From contig JAFPVR010000055.1 of the NCBI GenBank assembly GCA_017395245.1, positions 21,579-85,578 of the forward strand: a DNA stretch of 64,000 nucleotides, given 5' to 3'. Source of the stretch: Bacteroidales bacterium (GTDB lineage: Bacteria > Bacteroidota > Bacteroidia > Bacteroidales > WCHB1-69). Under the pieces are notes generated by a model, which saw only the letters and a list, made by a program, of their open reading frames with translations, was not told where the DNA came from and did no database searches. Both the position numbers and the translations under genes were made by a program. Every line of letters begins with the position of its first letter. Positions within the stretch are counted from its first letter, which is position 1. Positions 42,966 to 54,210 of the stretch are shown piece after piece.

Positions 42966-44198
42966 ATGAAAAAGTTAATGATGATGATGAGTATCTTCCT
43001 GATGACAGGTTTAGTGTCAATGGAAGTCATGGCCCAGACGCCCGCCTCATCCAGCCGTTCCGCCGCTGGCAGCAAGCCCGCCGCCACGGCGACTAAGCAA
43101 AACAGCAACTCTTCCGCCTCAAGTCAGGCCGCCCGTCAGATGCAGAGAGGCGACGCACAGCTGAACAAAGCCAACAACAGTTACCAAAAGGCACAACAAA
43201 GCGCGGCCCGTCCCGCCAACACACGTCCGGCTTCCAACGCCTCCACTTCCAGAACCATCACGACAACTCGTCCGGCCAACAACAACACGAGTGCAAACAA
43301 GCCTCAGAACACCACCACGACGACCCGTCCGGCTTCCAGTTCTTCCACTTCCAGAACCACCACGACTACCACGACTGCCCGTCCGGCTACTAACAATACG
43401 AGTGCTAACAAGCCGAACACCACCACGACCACGGTGCGTCCGGTAACTAACACTACCGCTACGCCATCCGCTACGAGCAACACCACGGCAAAGCCCGCCA
43501 ACGCGACTGCGACCACTACCAGCAGAACTCCCGCAACAAGTACTACGACGGCCCAACCCGCAACTCCGGCGACCACAACGACGAAACCAGCAGCTGAGAC
43601 GGTCACCGCTGAAAAGCGCGGATACACCGCCCAAGGAACGCCCAGCCCGCAGCCCGTCACGGCACCCCGCACGGAAGGACCTGCGGCAGGAGCTGGCAGC
43701 AACAGCGGCAACGACGACAAAATGGGAGGACCCGGACATCCCGGAGGCCCCGCCCCGCACAACCCCTACGTACACCCGAACCACCACAACTACCACGGCC
43801 ACATGAACGTCCCCTCCCGTATAAGACCGGTCTACTACAACGGCATCCCCTACTACTTCTACAACGGAGTCTACTGCCGCCACATGAACGGATACTACGT
43901 AATCTGCCGCCCGCCCCTCGGAGCCGTCATCGCCTACGCTCTTTTCAACACCTGGAGACCCGTGGTTGTGGTCCACAACAACATCAGATACTACTACGAC
44001 GATGGCACTTTTTACCTCCCTTACAACAATAATTACCAAGTTGTAGCCCCTCCGATCGGTGCCCGAGTGGCCGAACTCCCCAGCAACTACGAAGTGCTCT
44101 ACCTCGAAAACAACGTTTACTACAAAGTGGAAAACGTTTATTATAAGGCAGTTGTAGTAAATGGATATATCTGGTATGAGGTCATTTTCGTCAGCTGA
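42966..44198 (+). CDS. Exported Thr/Ser/Ala-rich protein with DUF6515-like C-terminus
   Basis: A 410-aa exported protein. After a signal peptide (IFLMTGLVSMEVMAQ) come about 210 residues of low complexity in which blocks like TTTTRPASSSSTSRTTTT and NNTSANKP recur; this could be an O-glycosylated stalk, as Bacteroidota glycosylate D-S/T-A/L/V-type sites. Then a Pro/His-rich segment, and a Tyr-rich C-terminal domain (YYNGIPYYFYNGVYCRHMN) resembling DUF6515. Function unknown. A long open frame on the opposite strand is a by-product of the biased composition. Confidence 0.75.
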   Translation: MKKLMMMMSIFLMTGLVSMEVMAQTPASSSRSAAGSKPAATATKQNSNSSASSQAARQMQRGDAQLNKANNSYQKAQQSAARPANTRPASNASTSRTITTTRPANNNTSANKPQNTTTTTRPASSSSTSRTTTTTTTARPATNNTSANKPNTTTTTVRPVTNTTATPSATSNTTAKPANATATTTSRTPATSTTTAQPATPATTTTKPAAETVTAEKRGYTAQGTPSPQPVTAPRTEGPAAGAGSNSGNDDKMGGPGHPGGPAPHNPYVHPNHHNYHGHMNVPSRIRPVYYNGIPYYFYNGVYCRHMNGYYVICRPPLGAVIAYALFNTWRPVVVVHNNIRYYYDDGTFYLPYNNNYQVVAPPIGARVAELPSNYEVLYLENNVYYKVENVYYKAVVVNGYIWYEVIFVS

Positions 44199-44240
44199 AA
44201 AAAAAATTTCATAAATGTATGCGCGGTAAAGAAAAAAGTG

Positions 44241-44248
44241 TATCTTTG
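44241..44248 (+). promoter_or_regulatory. -7 box (TATCTTTG) for tRNA-Gln
   Basis: TAnnTTTG match 16 bp upstream of the mature tRNA, the same spacing as for tRNA-Thr at 23179. Confidence 0.65.
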
Positions 44249-44264
44249 CCGCGCATTTCGCTAT

Positions 44265-44335
44265 TGCCCTGTTGTGTAATGGTAGCACCGCAGATTCTGG
44301 TTCTGTTTGTATGGGTTCGAATCCTATCGGGGCAA
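44265..44335 (+). tRNA. tRNA-Gln (anticodon CTG)
   Basis: Acceptor TGCCCTG pairs with CGGGGCA (one G-T), D-arm GTGTAATGGTAGCAC, anticodon stem GCAGA/TCTGT around TTCTGGT, T-arm with GGTTCGAATCC. CCA is not encoded. The anticodon CTG indicates glutamine. Confidence 0.93.
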
Positions 44336-44342
44336 CAAAAAA

Positions 44343-44374
44343 ACTGAGTCCAACGCTGGATTCAGTTTTTTTTT
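44343..44374 (+). terminator. Terminator after tRNA-Gln
   Basis: Ten-base stem ACTGAGTCCA / TGGATTCAGT (one G-T), loop ACGC, followed by nine T. Confidence 0.88.
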
Positions 44375-44407
44375 GCATTTTTGCACCGGTAATTTTACTT
44401 CGTCAAT

Positions 44408-45031
44408 ATGTTAGTATTAGGTGTCGCCGGTGGATCCGGCTCGGGAAAAACCTCCGTGGTTCAGAAAATCGTCAACCAGTTCCCCAAACATCACGTCAGC
44501 GTGCTGTCGCAGGACGCGTACTATCGCGACAATGGCGACCTCACGCAGGAGGAGAAAGAGAAAATCAACTTCGACCATCCCTCTGCCATTGAATTTCCCC
44601 TGATGGTCGAGCATATCCAACGGCTCAAGGCTGGTGAAACCATTCCCATGCCCACGTATTCGTATGTCACCTGCCGTCGCGGCGAGGAAACCATCCCCGT
44701 GCATCCCGCCGAGGTGCTCATCGTGGAGGGCATCCTCGTGTTCACCAACCCTGAACTGTGCGACACGATGGACATCAAGGTGTTTGTCGACACCGACGCG
44801 GACGAACGCCTCATCCGCATCATCAGCCGCGATGTCATCGAACGCGGACGTGGCCTCGACAAATCCATCCGCCACTACCGCACCTTCGTGAAACCCATGC
44901 ACGAACTCTTCATCGAGCCCACCAAACGCCTCGCGGACATCATCATCCCCGTGGGCGGCCAAAACAATATCGGCATCGACATCCTCACCGCGAAAATACG
45001 GGAGACGCTGACTTTGACCGTTGACCTTTGA
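44408..45031 (+). CDS. udk: Uridine kinase
   Basis: A 207-aa cytosolic kinase phosphorylating uridine and cytidine for pyrimidine salvage. P-loop GGSGSGKT at 8-15, then SQDAYYRDN, NFDHPSAIEFPLM and EVLIVEGILVF are typical of Udk. It pairs functionally with upp, 13 kb away. The C-terminal codons (LTVDL) and the stop TGA (45029-45031) are formed by a TTGACCT heptamer array, so the end of the protein has been written by the repeat. No promoter box is obvious; it may be read from the tRNA-Gln promoter by leak-through. Confidence 0.95.
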   Translation: MLVLGVAGGSGSGKTSVVQKIVNQFPKHHVSVLSQDAYYRDNGDLTQEEKEKINFDHPSAIEFPLMVEHIQRLKAGETIPMPTYSYVTCRRGEETIPVHPAEVLIVEGILVFTNPELCDTMDIKVFVDTDADERLIRIISRDVIERGRGLDKSIRHYRTFVKPMHELFIEPTKRLADIIIPVGGQNNIGIDILTAKIRETLTLTVDL

Positions 45032-45054
45032 CCATTGACTTTGACCTTTGACTT
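45014..45054. repeat. Heptanucleotide array, TTGACCT type, overlapping the udk end
   Basis: TTGACCG, TTGACCT, TTGACCA, TTGACT (six bases), TTGACCT, TTGACTT. Translated in udk as LTVDL and stop. Confidence 0.85.
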
Positions 45055-45093
45055 TGTAACTGTTGGCTATAAATTCCGTAAACAAAAAAACAG

Positions 45094-45101
45094 TATTTTT
45101 G
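45094..45101 (+). promoter_or_regulatory. -7 box (TATTTTTG)
   Basis: TAnnTTTG match 27 bp upstream of the ATG at 45129; supports that start over the longer frame from 45063. Confidence 0.55.
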
Positions 45102-45128
45102 TGCCTTTGTTTGAAAATTTTGTGCATT

Positions 45129-46811
45129 ATGAGAAATAAACTCTTGATTATCCTGTTACTATCTGTTTTTCAGGTAGTTGTATTCAAAAACAATATCCTT
45201 TCAGCACAGAAGCTGAAGCCCTCAGAGGTACCTTCCGATGTGGTGGAGACCTTGGAGGAGCAATATTCCTACGTTAAGGTGACCGGCTGGGCTAAGGAAG
45301 GCCAAAACTACGTGGCCAGCATCAAGGACGGCTCCACAAGCGGCAAAGTCTACCTGAGCGGCGCAGGCGAATGGATACGCACGCTGTTCACCGTTCCTAT
45401 CAACGAGCTGCCCTCCACAATAACCGAGTACGTGAAAGAGAACTACCCCGAATACCTCATCAGCGTTAGCGCGTTGGAGGAAAAAGAAGATGTGAGCACG
45501 CACTACTACCTCGAAGTGCGCGAGGACGCTGTGGGCTCCAAACCCTCAGTGCTGACCTTCTCGTCCACGGGCACGAACCAGCTGCTCACCCGCAACGATC
45601 CCGAAGGATTCCAGGATCCCCGGGTGAAACAGCCCGACAAGATTGAGCAGGCCAAGGCCGCCGCCGCCGAGAAGCAGGCACAGAAAGCCGAAGCTGCCAA
45701 ACGCGAGGCCGAGGAGAAAGCCGCCGCTGAAAAGGCCGCCAAGGAAGCGGCCAAGGCTGCCGCCAAGAACCCTGCCCCGAAACCGGCTGCAACCGCTTCT
45801 AAACCGGCTACCACAGCTGCAAAGCCGACGAATACCGCTGCAAAGCCGGCAACCTCAACTGCCAAATCCGCCACCCCGCAAAAAGAGGCCAAGCCCAAGA
45901 AGGAGAAACCCGAACCCGTGGTGAAAGACGAGCATGGCAATATCGCCATCAAAGCCAACACCGTACCCGAAGTCGTCACCAAAGCTCTGGTCAAGAAAGT
46001 GTTGCATCCTGCCGAACTCAACTGGTTCCTCGTGGACAGCATGTACATTGCCCGCTGCCTCAACCAAGGCAAGAAAACAGCCGTCTACATCAAACCGAAC
46101 GGCACGTGGGAGAAAACCCTCACCATCATGCCCGAGGAAAGCGTCACAGGTCTGATGTCCAAGCACTTGAACGACTTCTACCCCGGCTGGCGTTTCAAGA
46201 GCTGCGTCAAGGAGCAGCGTGCCGACAAGGACGACAAGACCATGGTCGAATTCTATGAGAAAGCCAACTACAAGGCCAAGCTGGTCACGACCGTCTTCTT
46301 CGACAAAGCTGGCAAGTTGATCCGTACCATCGATCCCGACTACGAGCTGGGCGGCGGCAACAAGAAGGAGAGCCCGGAGGATGACGCCCTTAACAAATAC
46401 TACGAAAAGATGAACATGAGCCTTGACAACGACGATGCCACCCGCGTGCCCGAGAACGTGAAGGCCGCCTTCAAGCTCAAATACCCGAAGGTGAACAACG
46501 AGGTGTGGACCGAGGACGGATATATGAACTACATCGTCGCCTTCTACACCACCCGAGGCAAGGAATTCTGCGTCTATAACAGCTACGGCGAACTCACGGA
46601 GACATGGGTGCTCGGCAAGAACGAGAGCCTCTCCGCCACCATCCAAGACTACCTCAAAAAAGAGTACAAAAGCTGCAAGCTCAAAGAGTTCTACACCGTG
46701 AAACGTCTCGCCGACAAACTTACTGCCTATAAGGTCATCATCGTTGACAAGAAAACCCAGGAAGAGCAAGAACTTTGGTTCAACCTCTCTGGAAAACCCA
46801 TCGAATATTAG
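45129..46811 (+). CDS. Exported protein with three PepSY-like domains and a KAAE-rich linker
   Basis: A 560-aa protein: signal peptide (IILLLSVFQVVVFKNNILSA), a PepSY-like/BLIP-fold domain (about 27-150), a highly charged Lys/Ala/Glu then Pro/Ala-rich linker (about 165-265, AEKAAKEAAKAAAKNPAPKP), and two further PepSY-like units (VPEVVTKALVKKVLHPAELN; VPENVKAAFKLKYPKVNNEV). Each unit has the strand-helix pattern V-P-x-x-V...Y...W. Such periplasmic proteins are common in Bacteroidota; no function is established. The stop TAG (46809-46811) overlaps the first of two AGACTTA-type heptamers. Confidence 0.7.
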   Translation: MRNKLLIILLLSVFQVVVFKNNILSAQKLKPSEVPSDVVETLEEQYSYVKVTGWAKEGQNYVASIKDGSTSGKVYLSGAGEWIRTLFTVPINELPSTITEYVKENYPEYLISVSALEEKEDVSTHYYLEVREDAVGSKPSVLTFSSTGTNQLLTRNDPEGFQDPRVKQPDKIEQAKAAAAEKQAQKAEAAKREAEEKAAAEKAAKEAAKAAAKNPAPKPAATASKPATTAAKPTNTAAKPATSTAKSATPQKEAKPKKEKPEPVVKDEHGNIAIKANTVPEVVTKALVKKVLHPAELNWFLVDSMYIARCLNQGKKTAVYIKPNGTWEKTLTIMPEESVTGLMSKHLNDFYPGWRFKSCVKEQRADKDDKTMVEFYEKANYKAKLVTTVFFDKAGKLIRTIDPDYELGGGNKKESPEDDALNKYYEKMNMSLDNDDATRVPENVKAAFKLKYPKVNNEVWTEDGYMNYIVAFYTTRGKEFCVYNSYGELTETWVLGKNESLSATIQDYLKKEYKSCKLKEFYTVKRLADKLTAYKVIIVDKKTQEEQELWFNLSGKPIEY

Positions 46812-46823
46812 ACTTAAGACGAG
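46810..46823. repeat. Two AGACTTA-type heptamers
   Basis: AGACTTA and AGACGAG, running into the palindrome at 46827. The first supplies the AG of the upstream stop TAG. Confidence 0.55.
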
Positions 46824-46826
46824 AAT

Positions 46827-46854
46827 GTAGAGACGCAAAATTTTGCGTCTCTAC
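46827..46854. repeat. Family-A palindrome (core GCAAAATTTTGC)
   Basis: 28-bp perfect palindrome, arms GTAGAGAC and GTCTCTAC, sitting between two different heptamer arrays. Confidence 0.92.
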
Positions 46855-46855
46855 G

Positions 46856-46890
46856 ACAATCTGAATCTTGAATCTTGAAACCTGAAACCT
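46856..46890. repeat. Heptanucleotide array, GAATCTT type, before prmA
   Basis: ACAATCT, GAATCTT, GAATCTT, GAAACCT, GAAACCT in exact register; the prmA ATG is 2 bp later. Confidence 0.78.
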
Positions 46891-46892
46891 AT

Positions 46893-47735
46893 ATGAAATA
46901 CCTCGAAATCAAATTACAGATCACCCCGTCAGACCCGTGGAAAGAGGTTTACACCTCGCTGATGGCGGATGCCGGTTGCGACAGTTTCATGGACGGCGAC
47001 AGCGAAAACGAGCTGTTGTGCTACATTCCCGAGAAAGACTATCAGGAGGATGTCTTCAAAGATTTGCTGGAGAACCCTGAATTTCCCGAGGTGATGCTTT
47101 CCTGGTCGGTGGCGCCTATGGAGGACAAGGACTGGAACGCAGCATGGGAGGCCAACTACGAGCCGGTGCTGATTGACGGCAAATGCTACATCCGCGCCCC
47201 CTTCCACACCCCGATGCCGAAAACCGAGTATGAAATTGTGATTGAGCCGAAGATGTCGTTCGGAACGGCACATCACGCCACGACCGCACAAATGGTCTCC
47301 TACCTGCTGGAAACGGACGTGCGGGGCAAGGCAGTGCTCGACATGGGGGCTGGCACGGGCGTATTAGCCATCCTCGCCACGATGAAAGGAGCTAATCCCG
47401 TCACCGCCATTGACAACGACGAATGGGCCTACCGCAATGGTTTGGAAAACGCGCAACATAATCATTGTGAAAAACTTAAGGTATTATTGGGCGATGCTTC
47501 CCTATTGGGCGAGGACCGTTACGACATTATTCTGGCCAACATCAACCGCAATATTTTGCTGCAGGACATCCCGCAATATGTGCAGTGCATGAACGACGGC
47601 GCACTGCTTTTCCTGAGTGGTTTTTACGAAGAAGACCTGCCCGCGCTTCGCTACTGCTGCGCCACGAACGGCCTGCGCTACCTCGACCACAAAGTCAAGG
47701 ACAAGTGGGTGGCGGCGCGGTTTGAACGCATCTAA
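46893..47735 (+). CDS. prmA: Ribosomal protein L11 methyltransferase
   Basis: A 280-aa SAM-dependent enzyme that methylates ribosomal protein L11. KTEYEIVIEPKMSFGTAHHA, then VLDMGAGTGVLAILATMKGA (SAM motif I), AIDNDEWAYRNGLEN and DIILANINRNILLQ (motif IV) are diagnostic. ATG at 46893 (MKYLEIKLQI) is the natural N-terminus; an upstream TTG would translate through the heptamer array. It faces the beta-helix gene across a short hairpin. Confidence 0.93.
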   Translation: MKYLEIKLQITPSDPWKEVYTSLMADAGCDSFMDGDSENELLCYIPEKDYQEDVFKDLLENPEFPEVMLSWSVAPMEDKDWNAAWEANYEPVLIDGKCYIRAPFHTPMPKTEYEIVIEPKMSFGTAHHATTAQMVSYLLETDVRGKAVLDMGAGTGVLAILATMKGANPVTAIDNDEWAYRNGLENAQHNHCEKLKVLLGDASLLGEDRYDIILANINRNILLQDIPQYVQCMNDGALLFLSGFYEEDLPALRYCCATNGLRYLDHKVKDKWVAARFERI

Positions 47736-47751
47736 TCCAAACGGATTTTTT
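47734..47751 (+). terminator. Short hairpin between prmA and the convergent gene
   Basis: Stem AATCC / GGATT with loop AAAC and a run of T; small, so termination strength is doubtful. Confidence 0.45.
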
Positions 47752-49225
47752 ACGGATTTACAGTGAACACCATCCTCTTGACGGACAAGAACTCGCGGGA
47801 GGAGAGCCGTACTTTGACCTTAGCGGGCCTCCCGTTTGGACGAACCACCTTCAATCCATTGACTGTCACATCGCTGATGTAATCCACAGGCTTTTTGAGC
47901 TCGCTGACCTTGCCGGTGGGCTCGTAAAGATTCAGGGTGCCGACGGTAGCCGGCGCCACCACCGTCATATTCTCGATTTTCAAGTTCGGCCAGCATTTGG
48001 CACTCAATTCCGGACGGGAATTGGAGGCTGTGTCCAACAGCATCACGTTGACCAACGAACGGTGGCGGGACGTGACCTCAAAGAGGCAGTCGCGCATTTC
48101 GATGTCGAAAGGGGTGTAGGCATTGTAACTGGATCGGATGCGCACGGGAATGCAATCGACGAAATGGCACGAGTCGAAAACAACGGTGCCGTACATGGAG
48201 GAAAACTGGGTCTGCCGCTGGCGCAGAGTACAGCACTCAAGCCTGGCATCGCGACCGTAACAGTGGATATCGAAACGATTGAGGTCGCAATCGCGCAACG
48301 TGGTGTTCGACAGGTAGTTGGTGCCGAAAACGCCCCAATTAGCATCGGCTGTAACCCGCTCGAATGTGGTGTTCCAGAGGTTGCTGAGCGAGAAGGCATA
48401 GCCGTAGTCACGCGAAGCTCCGTAACCCGAGTAGGTCCCGTCAACGGTCACATCGCGAAAGGTCACATTCACAGAGTTGGTAATGCCAAACACCCCGTCG
48501 CCGATCATCCGGCTCTTGGGGGTGGTCACATGCACGTCCTCAATCAGCAAATTGCACTGCCCAATCACCGACAGACAGTGGGTTCGGAACTGAGACTGCT
48601 CGGTGCGGAACATATTAAGTCCGCGGAACACTTTCTGTTCCATATCAACGTCCACGAAGTCGGCCTGCAGTTTGGTGGAATCGGTATTCCAAGGTGCGAT
48701 GGGCGCGTTGACGGCAATGCCGTCACGCAGCAACAGAATATCGCGACGGAGAATGCGATAGCCATAGCCGATGCGCTCGGTCCAAGGATGTAAATCTTTA
48801 AGGATAAGCAGTTTATCGGCATTAGCCAATGCAGGCACATCGCGAAAGTCTCCTCCATCAACCAGCATTTTGTCCAACGCCACTGGCTCCGACGGGCTTT
48901 CCAAGGAAAAGAGCGTGCCGTGGCGCACATTATTGGTGACGTAAAGGATAAGGCCGCGGAAATCGGTATGCGGCCCGAGCGGGATCGTCTGGTAGTCAGA
49001 CGGCAGCTCAATATCCAAGGTGTCAATACCCTCGTAAGACACCTCCATGCCTTGCGCAAGCGCCTCCGCATGGGCGTTATACATGGCCCAATAGCGGTCG
49101 ATACCGTCGCGGGCCTCCCGCAGACCAAAGTTATAGGGAGAAATCTGCGCCATAGTGGTGAAAATGAGGGAATTGGACGCCAAAAACAAGGCGGTCGCAA
49201 CGAAGGTTCGTATCCGATGATTCAT
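47750..49225 (-). CDS. Exported right-handed beta-helix protein
   Basis: A 491-aa protein with a signal peptide (TALFLASNSLIFTTMAQ) and a C-terminal two-thirds made of short parallel-helix coils: NSVNVTFRDVTVDG, NLWNTTFERVTADA, LSNTTLRDCDLNRF, DARLECCTLRQ, VVFDSCHFVDC. The fold is that of polysaccharide lyases and surface carbohydrate-binding proteins. No catalytic set is recognisable and there is no T9SS sorting domain, so it probably stays periplasmic. Preceded by a -7 box at 49268-49275. Confidence 0.75.
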   Translation of the reverse strand: MNHRIRTFVATALFLASNSLIFTTMAQISPYNFGLREARDGIDRYWAMYNAHAEALAQGMEVSYEGIDTLDIELPSDYQTIPLGPHTDFRGLILYVTNNVRHGTLFSLESPSEPVALDKMLVDGGDFRDVPALANADKLLILKDLHPWTERIGYGYRILRRDILLLRDGIAVNAPIAPWNTDSTKLQADFVDVDMEQKVFRGLNMFRTEQSQFRTHCLSVIGQCNLLIEDVHVTTPKSRMIGDGVFGITNSVNVTFRDVTVDGTYSGYGASRDYGYAFSLSNLWNTTFERVTADANWGVFGTNYLSNTTLRDCDLNRFDIHCYGRDARLECCTLRQRQTQFSSMYGTVVFDSCHFVDCIPVRIRSSYNAYTPFDIEMRDCLFEVTSRHRSLVNVMLLDTASNSRPELSAKCWPNLKIENMTVVAPATVGTLNLYEPTGKVSELKKPVDYISDVTVNGLKVVRPNGRPAKVKVRLSSREFLSVKRMVFTVNP

Positions 49226-49267
49226 AAACGATGGTGGTCATAAGGATTAACAAAGCATATCGGACGG

Positions 49268-49275
49268 CAAAGGTA
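49268..49275 (-). promoter_or_regulatory. -7 box (TACCTTTG) for the beta-helix gene
   Basis: Minus-strand TAnnTTTG match 43 bp upstream of the ATG at 49225. Confidence 0.5.
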
Positions 49276-49305
49276 CACAAATTTCGGATACGAGGCACAT
49301 CGTTT

Positions 49306-49333
49306 GTAGAGCCGTGCTGCAGCGCGGCTCTAC
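49306..49333. repeat. Family-A palindrome with compensated arms
   Basis: Arms GTAGAGCC and GGCTCTAC: the A-to-C change on the left is matched by T-to-G on the right. Core GTGCTGCAGCGC is that of the copy at 12025. Confidence 0.88.
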
Positions 49334-49347
49334 AATCATAAAATTGT

Positions 49348-49355
49348 TATTTTTG
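49348..49355 (+). promoter_or_regulatory. -7 box (TATTTTTG) before the first GH97 gene
   Basis: TAnnTTTG match 32 bp upstream of the ATG at 49388. Confidence 0.6.
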
Positions 49356-49387
49356 CACCTTGTTCTTGAACGATAAACCTTTTCAAT

Positions 49388-51733
49388 ATGAAAAAATTAT
49401 ACCTCCTGATTCTATTTTGCGTACCGCTTTTCACGTTCGTGTCTAACGCTCAAAACTTCCCAAAAGCGACCGCAATGCCTGCCGATGCCGTCACACTGCA
49501 AAGTCCCGACGGGCAGCTGCAGCTCAAGTTCGCCGTGGTGGACGGGCATCCGCAATATACGCTCGACCTAGCCGGAAGGCCCGTGGTACTGCCCTCGCGA
49601 ATGGGCTTTACCCTCATCGGGCGCAAAAGCCTTGACCACGACTTTGCCTTAACGAACTCACAGACAAGCACTTTCGACGAAACCTGGGAGCCGGTGTGGG
49701 GTGAGGAGGCCTCCATCCGCAACCACTATAACGAGCTGCTCGTGACCTTGGAACAGCACGGGGCACTCGACTGGCAGGGCAAGGTAATCCCCCGGGCCAC
49801 CGTTATGCTGATTCGCTTTCGCCTATACGACGACGGCTTAGCGTTCCGTTACGAATTTCCGTACGAAAACGCGCTGACTTACTTCAAGATAGAGGAAGAA
49901 CTGACTGAATTTGCCATGGCCAGCGATCACACCGCCTGGTGGATTCCCGGCGATTACGACACGCAGGAGTACAACTACAACGAGTCGAAGCTGTCGGAGA
50001 TTCCCGTCAGGGCAGAAGCAATGCACCGCACCTACGACGGCATTTGGAGCGTCTTCTCCAATTCTGCCGTGCAGACTGCTTTGCAGATGAAAACCGCTGA
50101 CGAGCTGTACCTTAACATCCACGAAGCCGCTGCCCTCAACTTCCCGACCATGCACTTGCTGATTGACACAGAGAGCCTCGTGTTCCATGCCGCGCTCACC
50201 CCCGATGCAGAGGGTGTGAAAGGAAGGCTGCAGACCCCGTGTCGTACCCCCTGGCGCACCGTCATGGTCTGCGAGAAGGCCACCGACGTACTCGCCTCGC
50301 GCCTGATTCTCAACCTCAACGAGCCTTGCGCTATCGAGGATGTCTCCTGGATTCATCCGGTGAAATACATGGGCGTGTGGTGGGAGATGATTACCGGCAA
50401 AAGCTCGTGGAACTACACCGATGACTTCCGTTCCGTACGGTTGCCCGGCGATGAAGGCGAGGGCGTTACGGACTATGCACATGCCAAGCCCAACGGACAC
50501 CACGGGGCCAACAACGCCAACGTGCGCCGCGTCATCGACTTTGCAGCCGCCAACGGCTTCGACGCCGTCCTCATTGAAGGGTGGAACATCGGTTGGGAAG
50601 ACTGGGTCGGCAACCAGAAATACTACGTGTTCGATTTCGTCACCCCGTATCCCGACTTCGACCTGCCCGCGCTGAACAAATACGCCCACGAGAAAGGCAT
50701 CCGGCTAATCATGCATCACGAAACCTCTTCTTCAACAGCAAATTACGAACGATGGATGGAAAAAGCATACACGCTGATGAACCAATACGGCTACGATGCG
50801 GTCAAGAGCGGCTATGTGGGCGACATTCTGCCGTATGGCGAGAACCATTTCAGCCAGCCGACCAACAATCACTACCACTACGCGGTGACAGAGGCGGCCG
50901 GGCACCACATTATGGTTGACGCCCATGAGGCCGTGCGCCCGACGGGGCTCTGCCGCACCTGGCCCAACATGATCGGCAACGAAAGCGCGATGGGCACCGA
51001 ATTCAAGGGCAAAATCCATCCCGGGCACGCCACCATCCTGCCGTTCACGCGACTGCAAGGCGGCCCGATGGACTACACCCCAGGCATCTTCCAGACCGAC
51101 ATCGGCAAGTTCGTCAGCTGGCAGCAGGGCAACCGAATGTGCCACACAATATGCAATCAGTTAGGACTTTACGTCACCTTCTATTCGCCACTGCAGATGG
51201 CCGCCGACCTTCCCGAACATTATGAACCGTTCATGGACGCTTTCCAGTTCATCAAGGACGTGGCAGTGGACTGGGACAAGAGCCTCTATCTGGAGGCCGA
51301 GCCCGGCGCATACATCGTGACAGCCCGGCATCCGAAGATTTCGTCGTTGAACAAGGCCGCCGACGGAGTGGGTGAATTGTCTGACGGCAAGAAAGGCGTG
51401 ATTTCCGGTGCCGCAAGGTTTGTGTATGCCATTCCCGACACCGTAGAGACGTTGCGCGCAACGTCTCTACAAAACCCGCGAAACGTATGGTTTATCGGCG
51501 GCATCACCGACGAAAACGCCCGCGAGGTCACGGTGAAATTGGATTTCCTGAAACCCGGCGTCAAATACGAGGCCACCATTTATGCCGACGCCCCCGACGC
51601 CTGCGGATTACCAGGCGAAGGTTATAAACCACAAGCCTACACCATCACCAAGAAGAAAGTCACCTCGAAGAGCGTGCTGAAGCTGCGGATGGCCCCGTGC
51701 GGGGGATTCGCAGTTTCGGTGCGGGAAATCTGA
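49388..51733 (+). CDS. GH97 inverting alpha-glucosidase (SusB-type), paralogue 1
   Basis: A 781-aa exported glycosidase releasing glucose from alpha-glucans. Signal peptide to SNAQ, N-terminal beta-sandwich ([20 protein letters not shown]), (beta/alpha)8 barrel with [11 protein letters not shown], and a C-terminal beta domain. The inverting-type residues of SusB, E439, E508 and E532, are matched by E445 (MHHETSSS), E514 (HEAVRPTG) and E538 (MGTEFKG), each offset by six; the retaining type has Asp instead of the first. About ten residues near 686-695 (VETLRATSL) come from a family-A palindrome in frame. A close paralogue follows. Confidence 0.95.
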   Translation: MKKLYLLILFCVPLFTFVSNAQNFPKATAMPADAVTLQSPDGQLQLKFAVVDGHPQYTLDLAGRPVVLPSRMGFTLIGRKSLDHDFALTNSQTSTFDETWEPVWGEEASIRNHYNELLVTLEQHGALDWQGKVIPRATVMLIRFRLYDDGLAFRYEFPYENALTYFKIEEELTEFAMASDHTAWWIPGDYDTQEYNYNESKLSEIPVRAEAMHRTYDGIWSVFSNSAVQTALQMKTADELYLNIHEAAALNFPTMHLLIDTESLVFHAALTPDAEGVKGRLQTPCRTPWRTVMVCEKATDVLASRLILNLNEPCAIEDVSWIHPVKYMGVWWEMITGKSSWNYTDDFRSVRLPGDEGEGVTDYAHAKPNGHHGANNANVRRVIDFAAANGFDAVLIEGWNIGWEDWVGNQKYYVFDFVTPYPDFDLPALNKYAHEKGIRLIMHHETSSSTANYERWMEKAYTLMNQYGYDAVKSGYVGDILPYGENHFSQPTNNHYHYAVTEAAGHHIMVDAHEAVRPTGLCRTWPNMIGNESAMGTEFKGKIHPGHATILPFTRLQGGPMDYTPGIFQTDIGKFVSWQQGNRMCHTICNQLGLYVTFYSPLQMAADLPEHYEPFMDAFQFIKDVAVDWDKSLYLEAEPGAYIVTARHPKISSLNKAADGVGELSDGKKGVISGAARFVYAIPDTVETLRATSLQNPRNVWFIGGITDENAREVTVKLDFLKPGVKYEATIYADAPDACGLPGEGYKPQAYTITKKKVTSKSVLKLRMAPCGGFAVSVREI
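51443..51470. repeat. Family-A palindrome inside GH97 paralogue 1
   Basis: 28-bp perfect palindrome, core GTTGCGCGCAAC, translated as VETLRATSL. The same sequence stands at the matching place in paralogue 2. Confidence 0.95.
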
Positions 51734-54151
<2,418 letters not shown>

Positions 54152-54210
54152 CGCAAGAATTATAACTACGGAAGATTATTTGGAAAAAGAATACACCTTT
54201 ACTATACGAA

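Noticed and set aside
43119-44378. 419-aa open frame on the minus strand opposite the Thr-rich gene
   Set aside because: Arises from the biased Thr/Pro codons of the plus-strand gene; Gly/Ser/Val-rich nonsense composition, no start signals, and it runs across the tRNA-Gln.
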